64,000 nucleotides of DNA from Methylobacterium phyllostachyos (GCF_900103445.1 NZ_FNHS01000020.1:1-64000); one strand, 5' to 3'; shown: positions 42,727-52,349, numbered from the stretch's first letter. The notes: a model not told the origin generated them from the letters alone. Translations and numbers: made by a program.

Positions 42727-42873
42727 TCAGAGGTGGCCGGCGCCGCCGATATCGGCCACGCGCTGGTGGTGGGCGAGCCACGCGTTCAGCATGTCACGGA
42801 CGATGGCACGGAGGTTCCAGCCGCCGGCAGCCGGGGCCGCGATGTTCTGGGTCGAGGAGGTGAAGAGGATCAT
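42727..42873 (-). CDS. Small (48-residue) protein encoded between bchD and bchO on the opposite strand
   Basis: From ATG 42873 the frame reads MILFTSSTQNIAAPAAGGWN, then an amphipathic helix LRAIVRDMLNAWLAHHQRVADIGG and stops at 42727. GGAG lies ten bases before the ATG and codon composition is like the neighbours. The helix loosely recalls DUF1127-type small proteins (W...R...DIG) but I would not assign it. It is convergent with bchD (18 bases apart) and divergent from bchO. Confidence 0.6.
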   Translation of the reverse strand: MILFTSSTQNIAAPAAGGWNLRAIVRDMLNAWLAHHQRVADIGGAGHL

Positions 42874-43083
42874 GGCCTGCTCCGTAGTCGGGGGATGTCT
42901 CTTGTTCTTGTGCAGCCACTATATGCTGATTCTGCCGCAGCGCAGCAAACGCGTTCCGAACACCCGTGGCATGCGGCGACGGCATGGAATTCCAATGCTT
43001 TACGAAATACTTCCGCGGCTGCACGATAGCGCTCCCAGCTGGCCGGCAGCGACCTGGTTTGGTGCAGTGCGGGAGACGCAAGC

Positions 43084-44016
43084 GTGCTGAATCCCTTCGA
43101 TGCGAACCGGCCGGACTGGGCGGTGGAGGGGCGGGACTGGCCGCATCGGGCAGCGAGCCGCTTCGTCGAGGCGGCGGGCCTGCGCTGGCACGTGCAGGAA
43201 TTCGGCCGGCCCGACGCGCCGGAGTTGCTGCTGCTCCACGGGACCGGGGCAGCCACCCATTCCTGGCGCGGGCTGGCCCCACTGCTGGCCGCGGATTTCC
43301 ACGTGACCGCCTCGGACCTACCGGGCCACGGCTTCACGGATCCGCTGCCGGATTCCGAGCTGTCGCTGCCCGGCATGGCGCGGGCGGTGTCGGGGCTGGT
43401 GGCGGCGCTCGGCCGGCCGCCGATGCTCGCCGCCGGCCATTCCGCGGGCGCGGCCGTGCTGGCGCGGATGTGCCTCGACGGCTCCATCGCACCCCGGCTG
43501 CTCGCGGCCTTCAACGGCGCCCTGGCGCCCCTGCCGGGGGCGGCGAGCCTGCTGTTCCCCAGCATGGCGCGGCTGCTGTTCCTCAACCCGTTCACCCCAA
43601 AGATCTTCGCCTGGACGGCGGACCGCTCGGCGGCCAAGCGGCTGATCGAGGGGACCGGCTCGCGCCTCGATCCGCAGGGCGTCGAGCTCTACCGGCGGCT
43701 CTTCGCCCGGTCGGGCCATGTCCGGGGGGCGCTCGGCATGATGGCCAACTGGGACCTCGAGAGCCTGCACCGGGCCCTCCCGGGCCTACAGACCCGCACC
43801 CTGCTGATCGTTGGCGGCGACGATCGAGCGATCCTGCCCGATACCGCCTTCGGGGTGCGCGACCGCCTGCCCGACGCCCGGGTGGCGCTGATCCGCGGCC
43901 TCGGCCACCTCGCCCACGAGGAGGCGCCCGAGAAGGTGGCGGAGGTGTTTCGCGCGGAGGCGCAGGCCATGGGCCTCGTGCCTCAGAGGCCATCAGACAT
44001 GCAGACCACATCGTGA
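43084..44016 (+). CDS. bchO: BchO, alpha/beta-hydrolase linked to magnesium chelatase
   Basis: The 310-residue alpha/beta-hydrolase starts at GTG 43084. It shows LLLHGTGAATHSWRGLAPLL (oxyanion region), the nucleophile elbow AAGHSAGAAVL and a late GLGHLAHEE with the histidine. BchO is encoded with bchID in most PGCs and is thought to help magnesium insertion, but its reaction is not established. Here it is cut off from bchD by an opposed small gene and a 210-base leader, so it probably has its own promoter. Confidence 0.9.
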   Translation: MLNPFDANRPDWAVEGRDWPHRAASRFVEAAGLRWHVQEFGRPDAPELLLLHGTGAATHSWRGLAPLLAADFHVTASDLPGHGFTDPLPDSELSLPGMARAVSGLVAALGRPPMLAAGHSAGAAVLARMCLDGSIAPRLLAAFNGALAPLPGAASLLFPSMARLLFLNPFTPKIFAWTADRSAAKRLIEGTGSRLDPQGVELYRRLFARSGHVRGALGMMANWDLESLHRALPGLQTRTLLIVGGDDRAILPDTAFGVRDRLPDARVALIRGLGHLAHEEAPEKVAEVFRAEAQAMGLVPQRPSDMQTTS

Positions 44017-44073
44017 GGGTATGTCAGATCGAGAATTTGGGGTTCCCCAACGGCGAGCCCTTGGGCGGGTTTT

Positions 44074-44142
44074 CAGGGCAGAGCCCGGAAGATCATCTTT
44101 CCAGGGCTCTGCCCTGGACCCGCGAAAGGTCCCGACCTTTCG
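44074..44142 (+). repeat. Double-hairpin repeat after bchO (type C)
   Basis: The first hairpin pairs CAGGGCAGAGCCC (44074-44086) with its exact complement (44104-44116); the second pairs CGAAAGGT (44123-44130) with ACCTTTCG (44135-44142). Such AGGGCTCTGCCCTGGACC palindromes are scattered in many alphaproteobacterial genomes, to my knowledge. It may also act as the bchO terminator. Confidence 0.7.
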
Positions 44143-44262
44143 AAACCAAGATCGGAGTGCCCTAGTCCGGCCCACTACGGGACTGGCGCCGCCCTTGCCT
44201 GGGCCGTAGACCCTGACACGGGCCTAGGGCCGCCGGACATCACGTGAGGAGCCCCCGAAACG

Positions 44263-45048
44263 ATGGCGAGACCCGTGATCGGCGTCATCGGCAATGCGCG
44301 CCTGCTCGACAACCGGTTCCCGGCGCAGATCGTCGGCGAGAACAACATGCGCGCCTTGGCCAATGTGGCGGGCGCCCTGCCGCTGATGTTCGCCGCCGCC
44401 CCGGCGATCACCGATCTCGGCGACCTCCTCGACACGGTGGACGGCATCCTGCTCACCGGCGGGCGGGCCAACGTCCACCCGACCCGGTTCGGGGCCGAGC
44501 CCTGCACGGCGCACGAGCCCTACGACGAGGCCCGCGATGCCGTGGCGCTGCCGCTGATCGAGGCCTGCGTGGCCCGGGGCGTGCCGCTGTTCGGCATCTG
44601 CCGCGGCTTTCAGGAGATGAACGTCGCCTTCGGCGGCAGCCTGCACCCCGAGATCCGCAACCTCCCCGGCCGGCTCAATCACCGGATGCCGCGGCTGGAG
44701 AACGGCGAGATCCATCCGGATCTGGAGGTGATCTTCGCCGACCGGCACGACGTGCGCCTGACGCCCGGCGGCGCCTTCGCGCGGCTGCTGGAGCGCGAGA
44801 CGATCCGGGTGAATTCGCTCCACGGCCAGGGCATCCTGGAGCCCGGCGCGCGGGTGGTGATCGAGGGCGTGGCCGAGGACGAGACGATCGAGGCGATCCG
44901 GATCCGCGACGCGGCGGGCTTCGCCCTCGGGGTGCAATGGCATGCCGAGCACGATCCGGGGACCAACCCGATCAACCGAGCCCTGTTCGAAGCCTTCGGG
45001 AACGCGGCGTCGGCGTGCCATCAGGCACGGGCGGCGGGCCGGGGCTGA
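44263..45048 (+). CDS. Class I glutamine amidotransferase-like gamma-glutamyl hydrolase (peptidase C26)
   Basis: The 261-residue protein has the C26/PuuD-type core: DGILLTGGRANVHPTRFG, the nucleophile in FGICRGFQEMNVAFGG and the histidine in GVQWHAEHDP. The family hydrolyses gamma-glutamyl-GABA and related compounds. No putrescine-pathway neighbour is seen, so the substrate is uncertain. It is a single gene after the type C repeat. Confidence 0.88.
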   Translation: MARPVIGVIGNARLLDNRFPAQIVGENNMRALANVAGALPLMFAAAPAITDLGDLLDTVDGILLTGGRANVHPTRFGAEPCTAHEPYDEARDAVALPLIEACVARGVPLFGICRGFQEMNVAFGGSLHPEIRNLPGRLNHRMPRLENGEIHPDLEVIFADRHDVRLTPGGAFARLLERETIRVNSLHGQGILEPGARVVIEGVAEDETIEAIRIRDAAGFALGVQWHAEHDPGTNPINRALFEAFGNAASACHQARAAGRG

Positions 45049-45344
45049 TGCGGTCTTTGGCTGAACGGCTCAATCACGCTGGCCACCCCCACAATTCAGC
45101 CAGGTGGATCGCAGATTAACTTATGTTTCGATCGCCCGTAACATATGTTGATCCGATTGCTGCGAACACCGAAAAAGCTTGCTCTGTCGCGATCAATGCT
45201 TGCGAACGCGCCAACCGAATCCCGTCATCCTGTGGACGACCTGTCGCAGTGCGGAACAGACCCCGGATGATCGGGTTGCCCGAGTCCCGCACCTAAGCTG
45301 CCCCCGCGTAAGGCAGCCCTGCGCAGAACACAGGCACGGACCAC
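45049..45344. other. Intergenic region, moderately AT-rich
   Basis: About 300 bases without a supported gene. A loose inverted pair TTATGTT / AACATAT near 45121-45145 could be a regulator site for the following YqcI/YcgG gene. No tRNA or terminator is recognisable. Confidence 0.4.
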
Positions 45345-46094
45345 ATGCAGTTTCCCCGCGATGACCGAGAGCACCCGCGTGCCGAGGCTTTTCGCGATTT
45401 CATCCGCAATCCGCCCTTCCCCTGCGTCGGCGCCAAGTCGGCCCTGTCGCGCGGACGGATGAGCATCGTGGTCGCCCGGGACATCACCTCGGGCTGGGAC
45501 GACATGCGGATCTACCCGGCTCTGCTCGCCTTCGTGGCGCGCTACCGGCTGAATCCGGACCTGTTCCAAAGCTTCGCGGTGGTGTTCGAGGGGCCCGGCG
45601 ACCTCTCGGAGGAGGGGTTCGAGGAGAACCTTTGGGCCCGGGCCCAATCGCTCACCGACAAGGACGCGTGGCTCGGCCAGCCGCACGACACCCGGGTGGC
45701 GGACGATCCCGACAATCCGCACTTCTCCCTGAGCTTCGGCGGTGAGGCGTTCTTCGTGGTCGGCCTTCACCCGAACGCCAGCCGCCCGGCGCGGCGGTTT
45801 TCCTCGCCGGTGCTGGTGTTCAACCTGCACGCACAGTTCGAGCGGTTGCGCGCGGAAGGCCGCTACGAGAAGCTGCGCGCCTCGATCCTGGAGCGCGATC
45901 AGGCGCTTGCCGGCAGCCTGAACCCGATGCTGGCGCGCCACGGTGAGGCCTCGGAGGCGCGCCAGTACAGCGGCCGCGAGGTCGGGCCGGACTGGCGCTG
46001 CCCGCTCCAGGCCCGCCCGGAGCAGAAGCCCGACACAGGCTGGCATCCGCCGGGGCTGTCCCTCGATCGGTCCCTGCCGGGAACCGGGGCGTGA
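45345..46094 (+). CDS. YqcI/YcgG family protein
   Basis: The 249-residue protein matches the YqcI/YcgG family by FIRNPPFPCVGAKSALSRGRM near the N-terminus, DMRIYPALLAFV, and SFGGEAFFVVGLHPNASRPARRF in the middle. Family members are soluble and of uncertain function, though some are proposed heme-dependent oxygenase-like enzymes. It is followed after 43 bases by a DUF1989 gene on the same strand. Confidence 0.85.
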   Translation: MQFPRDDREHPRAEAFRDFIRNPPFPCVGAKSALSRGRMSIVVARDITSGWDDMRIYPALLAFVARYRLNPDLFQSFAVVFEGPGDLSEEGFEENLWARAQSLTDKDAWLGQPHDTRVADDPDNPHFSLSFGGEAFFVVGLHPNASRPARRFSSPVLVFNLHAQFERLRAEGRYEKLRASILERDQALAGSLNPMLARHGEASEARQYSGREVGPDWRCPLQARPEQKPDTGWHPPGLSLDRSLPGTGA

Positions 46095-46137
46095 GGCGGA
46101 CGCTTGGCGCGGGAACGGGTCGACGGGAGATCACGGC

Positions 46138-46749
46138 GTGAGCGGGGCCAGCATGGATCAGGCGGCGGTGCAGCGGATCGCGCCGCGCTCGGGCGTGGCG
46201 TTCACCCTGGACCGGGGCCAGCGCCTTACGGTGATCGACCCGACCGGCGAGCAGGTGGCCGATCTGGTAGCCTATAACCGCCACGACACGGGCGAGGTCA
46301 TCTCGTCCGGCCGGACCCTCGACTATGCCAGCCGGATCTACCTCACGACCGGGGATCCCCTCTACTCGAACCGCTCGAACGTGCTCCTGCGCATCGTCGA
46401 GGACACGGTGGGGCGGCACGACTTCCTGCTGACCCCGTGCTCGGCCGACACGTTCCGGATCATCTACGGCGACACCGACCCGCATCGCGGCTGCTTCGGC
46501 AATCTCGCGGCGGCGCTGGCCCCCTACGGCATCGCGCCGGATGCGATCCCGGTGGCCTTCAACTGCTTCATGAACGTGCCGATCGACGGGGCGACGGGGG
46601 CGCTCACGGTCGAGCCGCCGCTCAGCCGGGCCGGCGACCGGATCGTGTTCGTGGCCGAGACCGACCTGATCATCGGCCTGACCGCCTGCTCGGCCCTGCA
46701 ATCGAACAACGGCAGCTTCAAGCCGATCGACTATCGCGTGGAGGGCTGA
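46138..46749 (+). CDS. DUF1989 / urea-carboxylase-associated family protein
   Basis: The 203-residue protein begins at GTG 46138 with GGGAGA upstream (ATG 46153 is an alternative). Motifs GEQVADLVAYNRHD, FSxGRTLDY-like SSGRTLDYASRIYLT, and CFGNLAAAL with a late LIIGLTACSALQSNNGSFKPIDY identify DUF1989. Such proteins accompany urea carboxylase or act in guanidine/allantoin metabolism; no urea genes are nearby, so the role is open. It probably forms a two-gene unit with YqcI/YcgG. Confidence 0.85.
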   Translation: MSGASMDQAAVQRIAPRSGVAFTLDRGQRLTVIDPTGEQVADLVAYNRHDTGEVISSGRTLDYASRIYLTTGDPLYSNRSNVLLRIVEDTVGRHDFLLTPCSADTFRIIYGDTDPHRGCFGNLAAALAPYGIAPDAIPVAFNCFMNVPIDGATGALTVEPPLSRAGDRIVFVAETDLIIGLTACSALQSNNGSFKPIDYRVEG

Positions 46750-47120
46750 CCGCCCCGCGAGCGACGCTCGGCCCAACGGAGGCCGAGAGCCGTTTCCGAT
46801 GGCATCGCGACGGCTGATGACGCGTCAGATGGCCTTGTTTCTGGTCCTAGCGCGCTTGCGCAAACGGCAAGCACATGACGACTATAATCTCGATATTTAA
46901 TCCAGATTAAGACCACAGGATCCTCAGATTACATCGATCTCAACCGGATCGACGGATCGAGGAACCGGCATGCGATTGCCATCTGCCGGAAGCCCACACC
47001 AATGTTTGCCATTTACTAACCTGAATAGCCGAGCTTCACTCGGTCCAGCGAATCGGCGGCTTCGGCCCGACCCGATGCGGGCGTCACGACGGCCGTCGCC
47101 GTCCTTGTTTCGGTGCTCGG
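46750..47120. other. Intergenic region before the chemoreceptor gene
   Basis: About 370 bases. The middle (46850-47010) is AT-rich and likely holds the chemoreceptor promoter, but no element is certain. No frame here looks coding. Confidence 0.45.
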
Positions 47121-48860
47121 ATGACCCTCACGCAGACAGATCAGACGTCCGCCGGACGCGCTGGACCCTGGCAGAGCCTCGCGAACCTCAAGCTGCGCCA
47201 CAAGCTCGCGGCGGTGATGGCCCTGGTGGTCGTAGCCATGGGTGCCCTGACGACCCTCAGCTTTCTCGATACCCGGACCTCGGCGCTGGAGGACCGGGCA
47301 CTCATGACACGCCGCCTCGCCGAGGTGGCCCAGAGCCTCGTGGTCCACTACGAGGCTCTGGCGAAGACGGGCCAGATGTCCACCGAGGCGGCCCAGCAGG
47401 CCGCGCTCACGGCGATCAGCGCCCTGCGCTTCGGCAACGAGGATTACTTCTTCGTCCTGTCCACCGACGGCCGGCTGATCGCCAACGCCTTCAACGCCAA
47501 GAACGTCGGCAAGCACGTGCTGGATCAGACCGACGTGCCCGGCGGCAAGCGCTACTTCGCCGAGATGGTCGAGACCGCCCAGCGCGACGGGTCGGGCGTC
47601 GTGAATTACATGAAGCCGCGGCCCGGCGGGACCGAGCCGGTCGAGAAGATCGCCAGCGTGCAGATGTTCAAGCCCTGGGGCTGGATCATCTGCACCGGCC
47701 TCTACCGCGACGACGTGTACGCAGCCGTGCGCAGCCGCGCGACCACGATCGCGCTGTGGTCCGCCGGCCTCGCGCTGCCGGTCGTGGCCCTGCTCCTGCT
47801 CATCGGCAACAGCCTGTCGCGCCCGATCACGCGCCTGACCGCCGCGATGCGCGGCCTCGCGGAGGGCGACCTCGCCGTCCCGGTCGCGGACCAGGGCCGC
47901 GGCGACGAGGTCGGCGCCATGGCGCGCGCCGTGCAGGTGTTCAAGGACGCGCTGATCGCCAAGCGCGCGGCCGACGACGCCGCGGTGGCGGAGAACGCGG
48001 CCAAGATGCGCCGCGCGCAGATGCTGGACGAGGTGACCGCCCGGTTCGACGCCCAGGTGAGCGCGCTCACGCAGGGTCTGGCTTCCGCCGCGGTGGAGAT
48101 GGAGGCCACCGCCCGCGAGATGACGCGCACCGCCGCCCGCACCACCGAGCAATCCGTGCGCGTCAGCGCGACCTCGGAGCAGACATCGAGCAACGTGCAG
48201 ACCGTCGCCGCCGCCAGCGAGGAGATGTCGGCCTCGATCCAGGAGATCGCGGCCCGGGTCGCCCAGTCCTCGCTGATGGCCGACCGGGCCAGCACCGACG
48301 TCGCCCGGACGAACGAGCTGATGCAGGTCCTGTCCCGGGGGACGGAGCAGATCAGCGAGGTGATGGGGCTGATTGCGGGCATCGCCGGCCAGACCAACCT
48401 GCTCGCCCTCAACGCGACCATCGAGGCAGCCCGGGCCGGCGAGGCCGGCAAGGGGTTCGCCGTGGTGGCGGGCGAGGTGAAGGCACTGGCCTCGCAGACC
48501 GCCAAGGCCACGGAGACGATCGCCGGCCAGATCGCGGCGATCCAGGGGGAGACCCGGCATGCGGTCGAGTCGATGCGGGCGATCGGCAGCTCGATCGACG
48601 AGATGCGCACGGTCGCGCTGAGCGTGGCCGCCGCCATGGAGGAGCAGGGGGCGGCAACCAGCGAGATCGTCCGGAACGTCTCGCAGGCGGCCCAGGGCAC
48701 CCAGGCGGTGAGCGCCGACATATCCGACGTGCGCAAGGCGGCGGGTGATACAGGGGCAGCCTCCGGGCAGGTCCTGAACGCCGCGCAGGAGCTGGCGCGC
48801 TACTCGGCGAGCCTTGGGCAGGAGGTCTCGACCTTCCTCGCCGCCGTGAAGGCCGCCTGA
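47121..48860 (+). CDS. Methyl-accepting chemotaxis protein with periplasmic Cache domain
   Basis: The 579-residue protein has a first membrane helix (LAAVMALVVVAMGALTTLSFL), a periplasmic single-Cache domain with EDYFFVLSTDGRLIANAFNAKN and WGWIICTGLYRDDVY, a second helix (about 205-230), HAMP, and the signalling domain with the hairpin tip GLIAGIAGQTNLLALNATIEAARAGE. It senses a small ligand and signals through CheA/CheW. No che genes are adjacent, so it is an orphan receptor. No CheR-binding pentapeptide is seen at the C-terminus. Confidence 0.93.
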   Translation: MTLTQTDQTSAGRAGPWQSLANLKLRHKLAAVMALVVVAMGALTTLSFLDTRTSALEDRALMTRRLAEVAQSLVVHYEALAKTGQMSTEAAQQAALTAISALRFGNEDYFFVLSTDGRLIANAFNAKNVGKHVLDQTDVPGGKRYFAEMVETAQRDGSGVVNYMKPRPGGTEPVEKIASVQMFKPWGWIICTGLYRDDVYAAVRSRATTIALWSAGLALPVVALLLLIGNSLSRPITRLTAAMRGLAEGDLAVPVADQGRGDEVGAMARAVQVFKDALIAKRAADDAAVAENAAKMRRAQMLDEVTARFDAQVSALTQGLASAAVEMEATAREMTRTAARTTEQSVRVSATSEQTSSNVQTVAAASEEMSASIQEIAARVAQSSLMADRASTDVARTNELMQVLSRGTEQISEVMGLIAGIAGQTNLLALNATIEAARAGEAGKGFAVVAGEVKALASQTAKATETIAGQIAAIQGETRHAVESMRAIGSSIDEMRTVALSVAAAMEEQGAATSEIVRNVSQAAQGTQAVSADISDVRKAAGDTGAASGQVLNAAQELARYSASLGQEVSTFLAAVKAA

Positions 48861-48969
48861 GAACGCCTCAACCCTGGGATGGTGGACAGCGCGAACCTGA
48901 CCGGCAACGTGTCGAATCGGACAAGCCCGGGATGAGGCGAGCGGCCTCGCCCGCGTGAGAGATCGATCG

Positions 48970-49353
48970 ATGCGCTTCGCCCATGTGGCTTTGTGGACGC
49001 GGGACCTCGACGCGGCCGCCGCGTTCTGGCGGGACTATTTCGGGGCGGAGATCGGCCCGTCGTACCACAGCCGACGCCGGCCGGGCTTCGTGTCGCGGTT
49101 CGTGACGCTCCCCGGACCGGGTGCGCATATCGAGCTGATGACCGGGCCCTGGGTCGCGGTCGAATCGGCGCCGGAGCAGGTCGGCTGGGCGCACGTGGCC
49201 GTCTCCCTCGGCTGCATCGCGGCCGTGGATGCGCTGGCCGAGCGGTGCGCGGCGGGGGGCTGCCTCGTGTCGCCGCCCCGCCGGACCGGTGACGGCTTCT
49301 ACGAGGCCGTCGTCGCCACGCCGGATGGGACGCCGGTGGCGATCACGATCTGA
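48970..49353 (+). CDS. VOC (glyoxalase/bleomycin-resistance) family protein
   Basis: A 127-residue single-domain VOC protein: FAHVALWTRDLDAAAAFWRDYFGAE begins the first beta-alpha-beta module, and GWAHVAVSLG and GFYEAVVATPDGTPVAI form the second. The metal-ligand His (H5) and Glu (ELM) positions are present. The family includes lactoylglutathione lyases and antibiotic-binding proteins; substrate is unknown. I used ATG 48970 because the family starts directly there. Confidence 0.85.
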   Translation: MRFAHVALWTRDLDAAAAFWRDYFGAEIGPSYHSRRRPGFVSRFVTLPGPGAHIELMTGPWVAVESAPEQVGWAHVAVSLGCIAAVDALAERCAAGGCLVSPPRRTGDGFYEAVVATPDGTPVAITI

Positions 49354-49383
49354 GCCGCGCCGACGCCTATGCGCCGGCACCCC

Positions 49384-50637
49384 TCACGCGATGCCGTCGA
49401 TCGCCACCCGTAGATGCTCCGGCCCGCGCAACGCCGCCCCCTGCCGATAGGGCGGCGGATCCGCGATCAGGCGCGGCGCCTTGAGTCGGCGGGCCAGTGC
49501 GGTGAGCGCCGCCTCGGCCTCGAACCGGGCGAGCGGCGCGCCCACGCAGTAATGCAGGCTCCCGCCGAAACCGAGATGGCGGGTGCCGGTCCGGTCCGGG
49601 TCGAACCGGTCGGGGTCGGGGAACACGGCTTCGTCGCGGTTGCCGGCGGCGAGCAGCAGCACGAGGTCGGCGCCCTCCGGGATCGTCACCCCCGCGATGT
49701 CGATGGCCGAGAGGGTCCGGCGGGTCCGGAACTGCACCGGCGGCTCGTAGCGCAGCAACTCCTCGATCAGCCGCGGGGCCCGCATCGGGTCCTGGCGCAG
49801 GCGCTCCAGCTCGTCCGGATGGCGCAGCAGGGTGAGCAGGCCGTTGGTGATCAGGTTCACGGTGGTCTCGTGGCCCGCCACCAGCATCAGGATCGAGGTG
49901 GCGATCAGGTCGTAATCGCCCATCTTCACGCCGGCCGGGGTGGCGTGGTTGGCCAGCCCCGAGAGCATGTCGTCCTGCGGATGCCGGCGCTTCTCCTTGA
50001 TCAGGTCGCCCATGTAGCCGCCGATCGCGTCGAAGGTCCGGCTGTTCTTCGCGCGGATCTCGGGGTCGGTGAGGCTGTCGGGTTCGAGCGCCGTGGCGAG
50101 CTGCGTCGCCCAGTCGTGGAACTTCGGCTCGTCCTCCCGGGGCACGCCGAACAATTCGCAGATCACCGTCACGGGGAGCGGGTAGGCGAGGTCGTCGACG
50201 GCGTCGATCTCCCGGGCGTCGCGCTTCTCGTCGAGGAGGTCGGCCACCAGCTTGTCCGAACGGGCCCGCATCGCCTGCACGCGCGCCCGGGAGAACTGGT
50301 GCATCACCGCCGAGCGCAGGGCGTCGTGGTCCGGCGGATCGCGGAAGATGAAGACCCGGTGGCGGTCCATCATCCAGTCCTTGAGCGGCTTCACGATCAG
50401 GTCGGTGAGCGGGTTGCCGGTGCGCGGCCGGTCGGCCGGGGGCAGGGTCTCGGAGCTGACCCGCGGGTCGTGCAGCAGGCGCGCGATGGTGTCGTGGGTC
50501 GCCGCCACCCAGGTGCCCTCCGCGGTGCCGTCGTCCTGGCGCGAGACCGGGTTCTGCCGCAGCTTGGCGTAGACCGGATAGGGGTTCGGCCGGTTGGCGA
50601 AATCCTTGACCTGATCGAGGAGGCTGGAATCGGGCAT
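49384..50637 (-). CDS. Cytochrome P450 (bacterial class I)
   Basis: The 417-residue P450 has the I-helix LMLVAGHETTVNL, the EELLRYE ExxR motif and the heme-binding loop FGGSLHYCVGAPLARFE with the thiolate Cys. It is soluble and needs a ferredoxin and reductase, both encoded directly upstream in the same operon. The ATG at 50637 has GAGGA upstream. Its substrate cannot be told from sequence. Confidence 0.94.
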   Translation of the reverse strand: MPDSSLLDQVKDFANRPNPYPVYAKLRQNPVSRQDDGTAEGTWVAATHDTIARLLHDPRVSSETLPPADRPRTGNPLTDLIVKPLKDWMMDRHRVFIFRDPPDHDALRSAVMHQFSRARVQAMRARSDKLVADLLDEKRDAREIDAVDDLAYPLPVTVICELFGVPREDEPKFHDWATQLATALEPDSLTDPEIRAKNSRTFDAIGGYMGDLIKEKRRHPQDDMLSGLANHATPAGVKMGDYDLIATSILMLVAGHETTVNLITNGLLTLLRHPDELERLRQDPMRAPRLIEELLRYEPPVQFRTRRTLSAIDIAGVTIPEGADLVLLLAAGNRDEAVFPDPDRFDPDRTGTRHLGFGGSLHYCVGAPLARFEAEAALTALARRLKAPRLIADPPPYRQGAALRGPEHLRVAIDGIA

Positions 50638-50652
50638 CGCTGTCCTCAAACC

Positions 50653-51921
50653 CTAAGAAAAGCCCGGGTCGAAGACCGCGACGCCCTTCGGCCGGTCAGC
50701 GGCGGCCCCCTCCGGCGGGAAGGGCGCGGCTGAGGCGACCAGCTCGGCATGGGCCGGCAGCCAGCGGGCGGAATCCACCGAGACGGCGGCGATGCAGCGC
50801 CCCGCGCGGCCGTAGAGGGCGATGAAGCGGCCGCTGGCCGGATCGCCCTGCGTGATCGCCACCGCGTCCGCCCCCTCGGTCAGGCCAGCGGATTTCACCA
50901 CGAGGTCCCCTTGTGTCGACCAGAAGGTCGGCAGGGCGCCGTAGGCCGCGTCCGGCGGCGCGCCGGCGAGCAGGCGCCCGGCATGGGCGGCCTGCGCCAC
51001 GGCGTGGCTCCAGTGCTCCAGGGCGACGCGCCGCCCATCGTAGAGCGGGTGGGGGAAGCGGGCCACGTCGCCCGCTGCCGCGATCTGCGGATCGGGATGG
51101 CCCTCCGCGTCGAGGACGTAGCCGGCGGCGTCGCAATCGACCCCGCCCGGATCCGCCGACAGGCCGGCCCCGTCGAGCCATTCGGTGTTGCGCAGGGCCC
51201 CCAGCGCGATGACCGCGATGTCGGCCTCGATGCGGCTGCCGTCCGTGCAATGCGCGCGGACCAGCCGGCCGCCTTCGCCCTCCAGCCACTCGACCTCGCC
51301 GCCGCAGCGCAGATCGACCCCGTGGCCCGCGTGGATCGCTCCGATGAACGCGCCGATCGTGCGGCCGAGGACCCGGGCCAGCGGGGTCGGCCCGGGCTCC
51401 ACCAGGGTCACGGGCAGGCCGAGCGAGCGGCACAGGCTCGCGACCTCGCAGCCGATGAAACCGCCGCCGATCACCAGGACGCGCCGCGGGCCGGCCTCCA
51501 GCGCCCGCCGCAGGGCGGCGGCGTCGTCCCGTCCACGCAGCGTGAAGACGCCGGACAGGCGCCCCTCGTGCGGGTTCGCCCAGGGCCGGGCCCGGGTGCC
51601 GGTGGCGATCAGAAGGCGGTCGTAGGGAAGGACGCGCCCATCCGCGAGCCGCACCGTACCGGCCTGCCGGTCGAGGCCGGCGACGGGGATGCCGAGCTGC
51701 CAGTCCACATCCGCATCGAGGCCGTGCGGCAGGGTGGTGGCATGCGGGTGGATCGCACCGGCAAGGACGTGCTTCGACAGGGGCGGCCGATCATAGGGGA
51801 GGTGGGGCTCGGCCCCGACGATCGTCAGCGGCCCGGAAAAGCCCGCCTCCCGCAGGGCCTCGGCGCCGCGCAGGCCGGCGAGGCCGGCGCCGACGATGAC
51901 CGCGCGTTCAGGGGCCGCCAT
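50653..51921 (-). CDS. FAD-dependent ferredoxin reductase (class I P450 system)
   Basis: The 422-residue protein has an FAD motif at the N-terminus (VIVGAGLAGLRGAEALREAGF), an NAD(P)H Rossmann motif (VLVIGGGFIGCEVASLCRSLGL) and the C-terminal reductase domain with TFWSTQGDLVVKSAG. It matches the putidaredoxin-reductase/rhodocoxin-reductase family and should pass electrons from NAD(P)H to the adjacent ferredoxin for the P450. It overlaps the ferredoxin stop (ATGA) and precedes the P450 by 15 bases. Confidence 0.92.
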   Translation of the reverse strand: MAAPERAVIVGAGLAGLRGAEALREAGFSGPLTIVGAEPHLPYDRPPLSKHVLAGAIHPHATTLPHGLDADVDWQLGIPVAGLDRQAGTVRLADGRVLPYDRLLIATGTRARPWANPHEGRLSGVFTLRGRDDAAALRRALEAGPRRVLVIGGGFIGCEVASLCRSLGLPVTLVEPGPTPLARVLGRTIGAFIGAIHAGHGVDLRCGGEVEWLEGEGGRLVRAHCTDGSRIEADIAVIALGALRNTEWLDGAGLSADPGGVDCDAAGYVLDAEGHPDPQIAAAGDVARFPHPLYDGRRVALEHWSHAVAQAAHAGRLLAGAPPDAAYGALPTFWSTQGDLVVKSAGLTEGADAVAITQGDPASGRFIALYGRAGRCIAAVSVDSARWLPAHAELVASAAPFPPEGAAADRPKGVAVFDPGFS

Positions 51922-52166
51922 CAGGCGTCCCGCCCCGGATCCTGGACCCGGATGGCCTGGACCGGGCAGGCGACCCGCGCCCGCTCGATGTCGTCGCGAT
52001 CCGCAGCGGCGGGGGCCGGGTCGTAGAACAGGGCCTCGTGCCCCTCGATGCGGAAATGCCGCGGCGCCGCGTAACAGCACTGGGCGTAGGCCTGGCACAG
52101 GTTGAGATCGACGCTGACCCGCAGGCCAGGCGGGGATCCGGATGACGCATCGGCGGGGATCGACAT
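51921..52166 (-). CDS. [3Fe-4S]-type ferredoxin of the P450 operon
   Basis: The 81-residue ferredoxin has LNLCQAYAQCCYAAPRHF and a later VACPVQAI. This gives the CxxYxxC...CP pattern of P450-linked 3Fe-4S ferredoxins, in which the fourth cysteine is replaced (Tyr here). It is first in the operon ferredoxin-reductase-P450. I chose ATG 52166; the frame is open upstream, but the extension has no ferredoxin character. Confidence 0.85.
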   Translation of the reverse strand: MSIPADASSGSPPGLRVSVDLNLCQAYAQCCYAAPRHFRIEGHEALFYDPAPAAADRDDIERARVACPVQAIRVQDPGRDA

Positions 52167-52349
52167 GGCGGGGCAACCGCGCGGGACGCGCTCGGTTCCG
52201 CACTGCGAGATGGGTGCGTCAGACGCGCAGATCTGTACACGACAGTCCCCGCAGAAAGTGTGTGCTGGAATTCCCTTCACCCGGGGTTCGGACTAGTGTT
52301 CCACCGCCTCGCGGGCCCGCCCAACGCGCCGCGACTTCAGGAGGGCACC

